Assembly (NCBI GenBank): GCA_023666645.1
Contig: JAMPBP010000001.1
Coordinates: 893,803-957,802 of the forward strand
DNA: 64,000 bases
Source: Clostridiales bacterium
GTDB taxonomy: Bacteria > Bacteroidota > Bacteroidia > Bacteroidales > Muribaculaceae
Reading direction: 5' to 3'
Positions 56,136-64,000 of the stretch are shown one piece after another (positions within the stretch are counted from its first letter, which is position 1; each line of letters starts with the position of its first letter). The translations under genes and the position numbers were made by a program. Under the pieces are notes generated by a model. That model did not search any database and was not told the DNA's origin. It worked only from the letters and a program-made list of their open reading frames with translations.

Positions 56136-56169
56136 CCGTCGCCCGCTTCTTTTGCGGGGCGGGCGGCGG
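56136..56169 (+). terminator. GC-rich hairpin between major fimbrillin and anchor genes
   Basis: CCGTCGCCCGC (56136-56146) pairs with GCGGGCGGCGG (56159-56169), with one G-T pair, and TTTCTTCTC follows. It lies in the 252-nt gap before the anchor gene. A partial terminator here would give more major subunit than anchor. Confidence 0.6.
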
Positions 56170-56324
56170 TTTCTTCTCACTCCCTTATTCTCAACTTCAA
56201 CCCCTCTCTTCCCGACACTTCAAGACGTCTCTCTCCTTTTTCCTGATTTGACATCAATGAGCCGACAGCACCGTGTGCGCTATACGGCCACAATATACCG
56301 AACCAACCAAATATTATCACCCAA

Positions 56325-57347
56325 GTGAAACTGATAACATACATAACAAGCCGACTTGCAGCCTTGGCGCTGGCTACCGTCGCCCTATCCTCATGCCAGG
56401 GCATGATATATGACGATGAGGGTGACTGTGACCCCTACTACAAGGTGAAGTTCAGGTTTGACCGCAACATGGCATTTGCCGATGCTTTCCCCAATGAGGT
56501 AAACTCGGTGACTCTCTATGCCTTTGACGCGGCCACCGGTGATCTCGTGTGGTCCAACCATGAGAGCGGTGAGCGTCTGGCGCAGGAGGGTTATGTGATG
56601 GACCTCCCTGTCGATCCCGGTAAGTATCATCTCATGGCATGGTGTGGCGACGGTCACAAGACATCGTTCAAGGTCAACGATGCCTCCCATATCGATGCTC
56701 TCCATTGCCGCATGGAGCGCGAGTACAAGTCGCGCGCCGGCGAGGTAGCCGTGAGCAGCAAGGACCTCGACCGCCTATACCATGGCCGCATCGAGGACCA
56801 GGTGATGCCCGACGAGCAAGGCGTGCACTACTATACCGTGCCCCTCACAAAGGATACCAACGTGATCCGCGTCATGCTCCAGCAGCTCTCGGGCGAGAAG
56901 ATGCTCTACAGCGACTTCGATTTCGAGATAACCGATGCCAACGGTCACCTTGAGAGCGACAACACCCTGCGCGGCAGCGAGACTATCTACTATACACCCT
57001 GGAGCCAGAAGAATGCCATAGGCAACATCGTGTACCCTGATGCAGAGCACACCACCGACCTTGGCGCCGTGCTCGCCGAGTTCACCACCTCGCGTCTCAC
57101 CACCGGCTCCTCTCCCCGTCTCACTGTGAAGAAACACAACGGCGGCGACGTAATCTTCTCCGTGCCCCTCAAGCCCTATCTGCTCGCCTTCAAGGGTGAC
57201 CACCACGCCTCGATGAACGACCAGGAATACCTCGACCGCGAGGACGAATACAACATGGTATTCTTCCTCGATGAGGGAATGCGCTGGATGAATTCCTACA
57301 TCTACATCAACTCTTTCAAGGTAGTACTCCAGGATGTCGACCTTTAA
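56325..57347 (+). CDS. Mfa2/FimB-like pilus anchor and length regulator
   Basis: The 340-residue lipoprotein (LSSC, Cys24) has the Mfa2/FimB start CDPYYKVKFRFDRNMAF and a strand-rich body; these proteins end pilus growth at the outer membrane. The GTG at 56325 is the only in-frame start that keeps the signal peptide. The C-terminus ends YINSFKVVLQDVDL, resembling the end of the major fimbrillin (NQDVDL). The codon usage is strongly C-ending, unlike the major subunit gene. Confidence 0.86.
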   Translation: MKLITYITSRLAALALATVALSSCQGMIYDDEGDCDPYYKVKFRFDRNMAFADAFPNEVNSVTLYAFDAATGDLVWSNHESGERLAQEGYVMDLPVDPGKYHLMAWCGDGHKTSFKVNDASHIDALHCRMEREYKSRAGEVAVSSKDLDRLYHGRIEDQVMPDEQGVHYYTVPLTKDTNVIRVMLQQLSGEKMLYSDFDFEITDANGHLESDNTLRGSETIYYTPWSQKNAIGNIVYPDAEHTTDLGAVLAEFTTSRLTTGSSPRLTVKKHNGGDVIFSVPLKPYLLAFKGDHHASMNDQEYLDREDEYNMVFFLDEGMRWMNSYIYINSFKVVLQDVDL

Positions 57348-57417
57348 TTGACACACACAATAACAACAAGCTAAAGAATATTTATAACTTCAGGCCAAAA
57401 CCATTTCATTAAACAAC

Positions 57418-58950
57418 GTGAACAACCTCCTTGACATACTCAGGTCACTCATCGCCATGATTGCTCTTATTGTTATCATGGTGCTCTCTCCGGCTTGCTC
57501 CGATTCTGATGCAGAGCTGCCTGACGTGACCGTGGGCCCCCGCCAACTTGGCTTCACGCTCACCATTGCCGACACCCCTGAGAAAAAAGAGGTGTCGCGT
57601 GCTACCCCGGCCGACGGTACCTATGACCCGGGCAGCGGCTATGAAAACTACATCGATATCCCGGGCAAGGACTTCAGGTTCTACTTCTTTACCTCCGATG
57701 ATAAATTTATCGGGGAGATAAAGATTACTTCATTGATACCTGTATCGGTCAATCCTCTGAATTCGTCCAAGACCTATGAGGTATTGGGCTCTCTTGATGC
57801 TGAGATAGGCTCATATTCCACCTTCAAGGTGTGTGTGCTTGCCAACTGGAACAGCTACCCCACATTGAATGAAGGTGACAATCTTTCCCTGTTGTGGGAA
57901 AAGGCCGACTCAAATGTCTATACCTACAATATCGATCCTCTTTCAACTGAACACACGATTCCTCTCTACGGCATACGTCAATTTGACAACGTTACTCTTG
58001 TCCCGAATGAGTTTACGGCATTGGGCCGTATACACCTTCTCCGTGCATATGCCAAGGTCGAGGTGATCCTTGACCCTACCGTCACTCTCTATGATGTGAA
58101 ATCTGTGTCACTGACACGTGTCAATACACAGGGATATAAAGCTCCCAACGGTATATCTCTCGAATCACAGTATGTGCATGACCAATATGACAGGGATTAT
58201 GTCGACACACCTCATATTCCGGCTTCGGTCGGGATCAGGCAGGATATCCCCATGACACTGATTTCAGATATAGATTACACCATGCGATATATATCATATG
58301 TACCTGAATATGATAACAGGTCGCAGGATGTTGAAAAATGTCGCGTCAAGATTGAATATGACAACGAGATGGCGACAACCGACTATATCGATTTCAAATA
58401 TTATCAGGCTACAGGTACACACCAGGCCGGCGAAGTCTTTGACCTGTTGCGCAACAATTGGTATAGATTCAAGGCCAGCAAGTTCCTGGAGAGCTCGACA
58501 CCCCAGGTCGAGGTCGATGTCATACCCTATGCTGTGCGCGATCTGTCGCCCATTTTCGGTCTTGACCCGGAATTCCCTATGCCTGAGAAGCTCTATATAG
58601 TAGGTGAGTTGTATGGCGAGGGGTTCTCTCCCGACAAGGGCTACGAACTTATACGCGACCCTCAAACAAATATCTATGAGGGTGATGTGGAGATTACCGG
58701 TGAGTTTTGGTTTGCACTTGGCTTGAATACCGAGCTCGAGCCCGAACGATTCTACTCCCATGGCAACCAGTTCGGCCCGCGTGTGGCGACAAAAATCTCC
58801 TACAACAACACGGTATTCATAACATTGATGGATGATCCGGCCCACATCGGCTTGTCGGATAACACTCCCAATGCTTACTATAAAGTGATGGTTGACTGGC
58901 CTAATATGGAGGTAAGGCTGTTGCCGGCTTCCGAGCCTGATAATCCATAA
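57418..58950 (+). CDS. Accessory fimbrillin A with SusE/F-like C-terminal module
   Basis: This 510-residue lipoprotein (SPAC, Cys27) begins at a GTG (57418); an in-frame ATG at 57457 would shorten the signal. Residues about 40-370 match the partial protein at 62503 closely (YDPGSGYENYIDI, NPLNSSKTY, RIHLLRAYAKVEVIL, KYYQATG). Arg61 in VSRAT is a candidate protease site. From about 390 the protein differs: EKLYIVGELYGEG, then GEFWFALGLN, resembling the carbohydrate-binding modules of SusE/SusF. It may be a pilus accessory or tip subunit that binds glycans (inference). Confidence 0.78.
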   Translation: MNNLLDILRSLIAMIALIVIMVLSPACSDSDAELPDVTVGPRQLGFTLTIADTPEKKEVSRATPADGTYDPGSGYENYIDIPGKDFRFYFFTSDDKFIGEIKITSLIPVSVNPLNSSKTYEVLGSLDAEIGSYSTFKVCVLANWNSYPTLNEGDNLSLLWEKADSNVYTYNIDPLSTEHTIPLYGIRQFDNVTLVPNEFTALGRIHLLRAYAKVEVILDPTVTLYDVKSVSLTRVNTQGYKAPNGISLESQYVHDQYDRDYVDTPHIPASVGIRQDIPMTLISDIDYTMRYISYVPEYDNRSQDVEKCRVKIEYDNEMATTDYIDFKYYQATGTHQAGEVFDLLRNNWYRFKASKFLESSTPQVEVDVIPYAVRDLSPIFGLDPEFPMPEKLYIVGELYGEGFSPDKGYELIRDPQTNIYEGDVEITGEFWFALGLNTELEPERFYSHGNQFGPRVATKISYNNTVFITLMDDPAHIGLSDNTPNAYYKVMVDWPNMEVRLLPASEPDNP

Positions 58951-59003
58951 ATGAGATGCTTGGTGAATAAACCGAACATTATTTTTCTAAGATTGAACTT
59001 TTA

Positions 59004-62000
59004 ATGACTAAGATTCTACAACATATAACCTCATTGCTGATTGCCTTTTTGGCTTCGTTGGCGCTATGTTCCTGCGAGGATAGGATCGACTATCCCGGGG
59101 CTCCCATCGAGGAAGGCATAAGCACTGTAGAGGCCGAGATAGGATTCAAGGCTTTTACTCCTACCCTAGAGTCCCGCTCGTCGGGCACCGCGATGAAGTA
59201 TATCAACTCATTGTGGGTGGTCATATATGACCGTAGTGGTAAATTTATTAAAAAGGAAGAAATTTTGGATTTTAAGTCGACTGTCGATGATGCCAATAAC
59301 CGTCCCGACGGGCAGCCGTCGAGCGAGTCGTCGACAGGCTGTGCCAAATTCAAGCTCACGCTTGAAAATGGCTATTATAAAATCTATGCTGTAGTGAACC
59401 ATGACATATCGGGACTCTTGGAAGACCAGATTGACACTATCGACAAGTTGAAGAAACTTGACCTGGAGTGGAAGTCGGGCGATGTAGTGCAGAATGCCCA
59501 GATGTTTGGCTGGTTCATCAATGGAGGTAAAGATGATGACCACGGTAATGACGCTCCTGTAGTTACAGTGAGCAGCAAGCTGAGACCGTTGCATGCATGG
59601 GTGAGGCGAGCCGCTTCAAAAGTCACTATAGCATTTAATACCAACAACCTTAATGAGGATGTGAATATCTACCTGAAATCGGTGACAATCAAGGATATTC
59701 CTTCCCATTGTTTTCTTGATGCCGATAATTCGCCCGGTAACGACGGGTACACACTTGACTCGAAGCTCCTCGATGGCGAGACGATTTATTTCAAGGGAGC
59801 CGAAGAGGGTCACACTGGAAAGGCAGACCACGCCAAGTGGCCTTGTCTGCACTCAGGCGACAGGGTGTATGGCCTCTTCTCTGATGTGAATGGCCGTGAT
59901 AATTCCACGAGCGATATCGGGGCACTTGTCAATCGAGAGCATTCAGAGACGGCCCCGGCGTTGTATTTCTTTGAAAACCTGCAAGGAATAGGAACGCTCG
60001 GCACGGAAACCGACAAGCGTCAGGATGTCACAGGCGAGAACAAGCAGGTGTGGTTCCCTGAAGGTGTGAACCCCGGGAATCCCGGCTGGAAAGATGGAAA
60101 GCTCTTCGGCAGCTACATCGAGGTGAAGGGATATTATGAAAATAACGGGGCTGCTTCTCCGGGTCGCGGCGACATAGCCTATCGCTTTATGCTCGGCAAG
60201 GACCATCTCACCGACTATGAGGCAGAGCGCAATTATCACTATAAACTCACGATGTCGTTCAACGGCAATGCCAATGACATAGATTTTCATATTGACTATG
60301 AGGAGGAGGCACGTCCCGGATTCCATGTCCAGGACACCACCTATGTGTCGTATCTCTATAACCAGACGTCACATACCATTCTGCGTGCCACTCCGAGCGA
60401 TGGATATGACCTGGTATCTTTGCAGGCCTACATTCTCGACAATGAATGGCGCCCTTATTTCCCGACAGCAACCAAGGATGTGGATTACAATGAGAAGGCC
60501 TGGAATTCACAGGTCGCGTTCACTAACTCATATGTGTCGAATGCCGGTAGTTACCAACGCCCCGATTATGTAGCAAAATGGACCGAGTATGACGGTAAGG
60601 CTCATTCTGACCGGTCGGCCAATAATACGGAGTTCGGCTTTTTGTCGCTGCGTAAGGTGACTCGACAGATTCTTGAGCTTGGTGGTAGTGGTGATAAATA
60701 CAAGTTTGTAGCCAAGATGCGCAAGCGTTATTTCCTTGGTGACGAGAATGCCGATAACGGTGTCACAACAATGGATAAGTCGCTGGGCTACCGTAACTAT
60801 GGCGACATGCCATCGTCGGAGGGTACTCATGTGATAGGTAATGAGACTGATGGTCAATTTGACATCTCGGTAAAGCGTAATCCCCGTACGGGTCAGGTAG
60901 ATTATGTGATGGAGGTTCCGTTGTACACTCGAGCCAAGAGTATTGACTCTTATGCCGTGTATTCAGGGGCCAATCCTTTCTACAAGCATGCCCGTAGGGC
61001 AAGAGTGAGGTTTATAGCCAAATATAAGAAAATTGATAAGACCAAGCCGGGTCCTGACACTTATGAGGAGTCGGGCGAGACAATAGTCCTGCAATCGCGT
61101 CGTATCATCAATCCGCGTGCGATATACCGCCGACATGGCAATAAGGACCCCTTCCTTGTCACTCTCTGTTATAACAAGCTTACAGCTGAGGAACAGTTGA
61201 AGACACAAAAGGCCAATAATGTTGTAGACACTGTCACCCAGGTATATGAGCCGATTATCTCTGATGGCCCATGGTCGGCGGTCATAGATTGCGATCCTCA
61301 CGGACTGGTATCCATATCGGCCAACGGACGTACAGCGACCCGGGTGGGACAGTCGATTACCGGCCGTAATAACACGCCGGTTCAGTTCAGATATAAACCT
61401 ATGGTCGATGGTCCCGAAGATGGCTCATATGGCGCAATTGTGACCGTGTACTATCATGGTAACAATTGCTCTCACAAAATAATCCTGAAGCAAGGATATG
61501 GGGCAACTGAAGTAGCCGAGAACAGTACGATCAAATGGTCGGCCTACTGTGTGTATGACAAAGATAATCTCACGGTCAATCCGCTGTCGGTAGGAAGTAC
61601 GTTCCGTCGGTATTCCGATATGAAACAACCCATTGCCGAGAGTAACAACCTCAAGTATAAGGTTCATGAGGTGCCTGATGGACCATTGGATATAGTGGGT
61701 TTGAAAACCGCCTTGCAATGGAGTAGTATCAATGCTAATTCCAATTGCACCGAGACCACATTCTCAACAATGAAGTTCAAGAATGTTGAGACTCAGACCA
61801 CCAATGACTATAGGTTGCCTGACTACCTGGAGCTCCCCTATATAGGTATTTACAGTGATAAGGAAGACCTGAAACAGCAGGAGAAGGAGTTAAAATATGT
61901 TGAGAATATCGGAACCGGTTTTGGAATAACATATGCCGATGGCGCTACTGTGACGCAGATAACACAAAAAGCAACGTCATTCTACGATCCCTTGAATAAT

Positions 62001-62357
62001 ATAATGGATTCCCAGATGGGTTGCAGAGGTGCAGTTGTGTACAGTACAACAACAGGCAATAACGTCTTTTTCCCGTTTGGCCGCTGGGGACATCCCCGTC
62101 GCCGTCGAAACGGAGAGTTGCAATATGGCTCAGTAGATTTTCTGCTGTCGAGTGATACAAACATCTACCGACCCATGGCTTACGGACTTATGTATCAGGT
62201 GGGCGCGGCTTTCTGGACTACCGCTGCCGATGCTACACATAAAACCGCTATTGACTTTAACGGAGGTAGCTACATGTCAAGCTATCTTAACCATGATGAT
62301 GTATTTCAGTCCGGTGGTAAAGCCGATGCTCTGCCGGTGAAACCGATAAGAAAATAG
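59004..62357 (+). CDS. Large pilus-associated lipoprotein, DUF4906-like, possible tip
   Basis: The 1117-residue lipoprotein (CSC, Cys24) has an N-terminal fimbrillin-like region (EIGFKAFTPTLESRSSGT), a central segment with HYKLTMSFNGNANDIDFHIDY, and further beta-rich domains with Ig-like strands (SISANGRTATRVGQSI). This order resembles large DUF4906-type proteins often next to Bacteroidales fimbrial genes. The C-terminus (PMAYGLMYQVGAAFWTT) looks like a FISUMP-type fold, only loosely. By size and position it may be the tip adhesin, similar in role to P. gingivalis Mfa5. Function is inferred. Confidence 0.68.
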   Translation: MTKILQHITSLLIAFLASLALCSCEDRIDYPGAPIEEGISTVEAEIGFKAFTPTLESRSSGTAMKYINSLWVVIYDRSGKFIKKEEILDFKSTVDDANNRPDGQPSSESSTGCAKFKLTLENGYYKIYAVVNHDISGLLEDQIDTIDKLKKLDLEWKSGDVVQNAQMFGWFINGGKDDDHGNDAPVVTVSSKLRPLHAWVRRAASKVTIAFNTNNLNEDVNIYLKSVTIKDIPSHCFLDADNSPGNDGYTLDSKLLDGETIYFKGAEEGHTGKADHAKWPCLHSGDRVYGLFSDVNGRDNSTSDIGALVNREHSETAPALYFFENLQGIGTLGTETDKRQDVTGENKQVWFPEGVNPGNPGWKDGKLFGSYIEVKGYYENNGAASPGRGDIAYRFMLGKDHLTDYEAERNYHYKLTMSFNGNANDIDFHIDYEEEARPGFHVQDTTYVSYLYNQTSHTILRATPSDGYDLVSLQAYILDNEWRPYFPTATKDVDYNEKAWNSQVAFTNSYVSNAGSYQRPDYVAKWTEYDGKAHSDRSANNTEFGFLSLRKVTRQILELGGSGDKYKFVAKMRKRYFLGDENADNGVTTMDKSLGYRNYGDMPSSEGTHVIGNETDGQFDISVKRNPRTGQVDYVMEVPLYTRAKSIDSYAVYSGANPFYKHARRARVRFIAKYKKIDKTKPGPDTYEESGETIVLQSRRIINPRAIYRRHGNKDPFLVTLCYNKLTAEEQLKTQKANNVVDTVTQVYEPIISDGPWSAVIDCDPHGLVSISANGRTATRVGQSITGRNNTPVQFRYKPMVDGPEDGSYGAIVTVYYHGNNCSHKIILKQGYGATEVAENSTIKWSAYCVYDKDNLTVNPLSVGSTFRRYSDMKQPIAESNNLKYKVHEVPDGPLDIVGLKTALQWSSINANSNCTETTFSTMKFKNVETQTTNDYRLPDYLELPYIGIYSDKEDLKQQEKELKYVENIGTGFGITYADGATVTQITQKATSFYDPLNNIMDSQMGCRGAVVYSTTTGNNVFFPFGRWGHPRRRRNGELQYGSVDFLLSSDTNIYRPMAYGLMYQVGAAFWTTAADATHKTAIDFNGGSYMSSYLNHDDVFQSGGKADALPVKPIRK

Positions 62358-62502
62358 AGCTTGAAGCGGGGCGCTGTGTGCGTCGTGCAAAGGCTTTTAA
62401 ATAATTGATTGAGAACACAACCGCCCGACGCGAGAGCGCGCCGGCATAACATGTTGATATAAAAAGGTAAAAGCATTGAATTAACCCAAAATATTTACGG
62501 CA

Positions 62503-64000
62503 TTGAAACCTTTCTCTTACATATCGCATTTTCTCACTGTGACCGTCGCTACAGTGCTGCTTGTTGTCATGACAGTGGCATGTTCCGACGGTGAGGAGCC
62601 TCGTATACCCGATGCCGGCGGTACCCCCCGCCAGGTAGGCTTCACCATTACAGTAGCCGATGTCCCCGATATGGGAAACTTGTCGCGTGCCACTCCTGCC
62701 GGCCCGTATGACCCGGGAAGCGGTTATGAAAACTACATCGATATCGCGGGCAAGGACTTCCGCTTCCTGTTCTTTGATGTGTCCAATAAGTATGTGGGCC
62801 AAATTGAGATCAACTCGTTTATCCCTATCTCTATCAATCCGCTGAATAGCTCGAAGACCTATTCGGCCATGGGATCTCTTCCGGCCGATATAGCCACAGG
62901 ATATAAGGATTTCAAGGTGTGCGTGCTTGCCAACTGGGCAAGCTATCCCGTGCTTGAGAAGGGTGATGACCTTTCCAAACTCTGGGATGCAAGCAGTGCC
63001 GACAATATGTTCACATTCAATGAAGAGCCGCTCTCGAGCCGGCACACGGTTCCTCTATATGGCATACAGGAATACTCGGGCATAACCTTTGAGCCCGATG
63101 TACAATTCAATATGGGGCGTATCCACCTGCTTCGCGCATATGCCAAGGTCGAGGTGATCCTGCTGCCCAATGTGAGGGGGGTAGAGTCGCTCGCTATAAC
63201 CCGTGTCAACGGCCGTGGATACAAGGCTCCATGCAATGTGGACGAGTTGAGTGACTATGTCCACAATTCCTATGACCAGGACTATGTCGCTCTACCTCAT
63301 ATCCCGGCACTGGCTGACGAAGATATCGTCACTGACTATAAGATGAGATGGGTGAGTGGCGATGATGGCGAGGAGCGCCGGTTCATAGCCTATGTGCCCG
63401 AGTATGACAACACAAGCGATGGGGCGGTCAAGACCTATATTAAGGTTAATTATGAGGAAAACGGTTACGACCCCGGCCATAAGATTGAGTTCAAATATTA
63501 CCAGGCAACAGGCTCGCATGGGAAAGACACTCCGTTTGATCTGTTGCGCAACTACTGGTACCGTTTCACTGTAAATGGTGGCCCGTCGACAATCACAGTC
63601 GATGTGCAGCCCTATGCCCTGGTGACACTGCGACCCGATTTCGGCCTTGAGCGTGATGAGGATGGCAACATCATCATACGCGACCAGAATGGTAATATCG
63701 TGAAGGTCATTATGCTCGATAAGACGGTCCTGAAGTATGAGCCGTTCACTATTCCCAATATCGGAGAGTCGACAGGTGTCTTTGATGAGAATAATCATGT
63801 CTTGATGGCTTATCTTGAGGATGGACGCCAGATTGTCTACAATTATTGTGACGAATCACGCACGGAGTTGATGTCGTGGGAGATTTATTCAAGCGAGCGC
63901 GATAACGGTGTTCTTGTTCACCTTGAGGAAGAATATATCAAATCGCGATACAATTGGGAAACCAAAAAATTTGAGGATGAATTCCATCATAATTTCTATG
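62503..64000 (+). CDS. Accessory fimbrillin B, paralogue of 57418 gene, cut by window end
   Basis: This open frame runs off the right edge (499 residues visible). It starts at a TTG (62503), the only in-frame codon that keeps a signal peptide (Cys27 in VACS); an upstream stop TAA lies at 62482. The N-terminal two thirds closely copy the 57418 protein. SRAT follows the first strand. Past YRFTVNG and VDVQPYALVTLRPDF it diverges and carries a new module (DEDGNIIIRDQNGN, then FTIPNIGES) with no SusE/F-like block. The pair arose by duplication with C-terminal change. Confidence 0.8.
   Translation, partial: MKPFSYISHFLTVTVATVLLVVMTVACSDGEEPRIPDAGGTPRQVGFTITVADVPDMGNLSRATPAGPYDPGSGYENYIDIAGKDFRFLFFDVSNKYVGQIEINSFIPISINPLNSSKTYSAMGSLPADIATGYKDFKVCVLANWASYPVLEKGDDLSKLWDASSADNMFTFNEEPLSSRHTVPLYGIQEYSGITFEPDVQFNMGRIHLLRAYAKVEVILLPNVRGVESLAITRVNGRGYKAPCNVDELSDYVHNSYDQDYVALPHIPALADEDIVTDYKMRWVSGDDGEERRFIAYVPEYDNTSDGAVKTYIKVNYEENGYDPGHKIEFKYYQATGSHGKDTPFDLLRNYWYRFTVNGGPSTITVDVQPYALVTLRPDFGLERDEDGNIIIRDQNGNIVKVIMLDKTVLKYEPFTIPNIGESTGVFDENNHVLMAYLEDGRQIVYNYCDESRTELMSWEIYSSERDNGVLVHLEEEYIKSRYNWETKKFEDEFHHNFY

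Overview
The window looks like a chromosomal segment of a gut-type Bacteroidales, most likely a Muribaculaceae-like genome (family is an inference). The signs are promoters of the Bacteroidota form TTTG-N19-TAnnTTTG, a type V (Fim/Mfa) pilus locus, NigD, DUF3467 and DUF4982 proteins, a Rho factor with a very long disordered insert, and inositol-phosphate synthase. No phage, IS element, integrase or CRISPR array was seen.

Layout. 1-6.9 kb: tRNA-Val (cut by the window edge), an SGNH esterase, a porin-like barrel, and an ADP-ribosylglycohydrolase lipoprotein followed by a MATE exporter and a flippase-like membrane protein. 7-12.1 kb (minus): envelope genes, namely a DUF3298 lipoprotein, SecG, a conserved unknown, LptE, a sigma-54 activator without a sensor domain, and a PlsC-like acyltransferase. 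12.3-19.4 kb (minus): GH35 beta-galactosidase, cysS, DUF3467, NigD, a LolD-type ATPase, a small membrane protein, FtsB/DivIC and a cytidylate-kinase-like protein. A divergent SRP RNA gene lies at 19.45 kb. 19.7-30.1 kb (minus): inositol-3-phosphate synthase, then an apparent operon cvpA-sufBCDS-cutC-transglutaminase. 30.2-38.0 kb (minus): an esterase, a GH2 beta-galactosidase, an AddA-like helicase-nuclease, a SUI1/eIF1-like factor and a small lipoprotein. 38-45 kb (minus): two Gfo/Idh/MocA oxidoreductases alternate with two DUF1080 proteins, a layout that fits 3-keto-glycoside glycan cleavage. 45.2-51.4 kb (minus): adk, hpt, a 9-bp tandem repeat, an M3 peptidase and rho. 52-64 kb (plus): the type V pilus operon, which runs off the right edge.

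The two most striking regions are the pilus operon and the DUF1080/oxidoreductase cluster. In the pilus operon the first two genes (DUF3575 and DUF3868/OmpA-like) each carry exactly one in-frame stop codon, while all structural subunits downstream are open. A G9 tract lies just upstream of the operon promoter. Two paralogous fimbrillins share their N-terminal two thirds but carry different C-terminal modules, one of which resembles SusE/SusF. The DUF1080 cluster has its own near-consensus promoter and predicted exported enzymes, including a DUF1080 domain fused to a long HEAT-like repeat region.

All names come from reading motifs and remembered family architecture. No database search was run.
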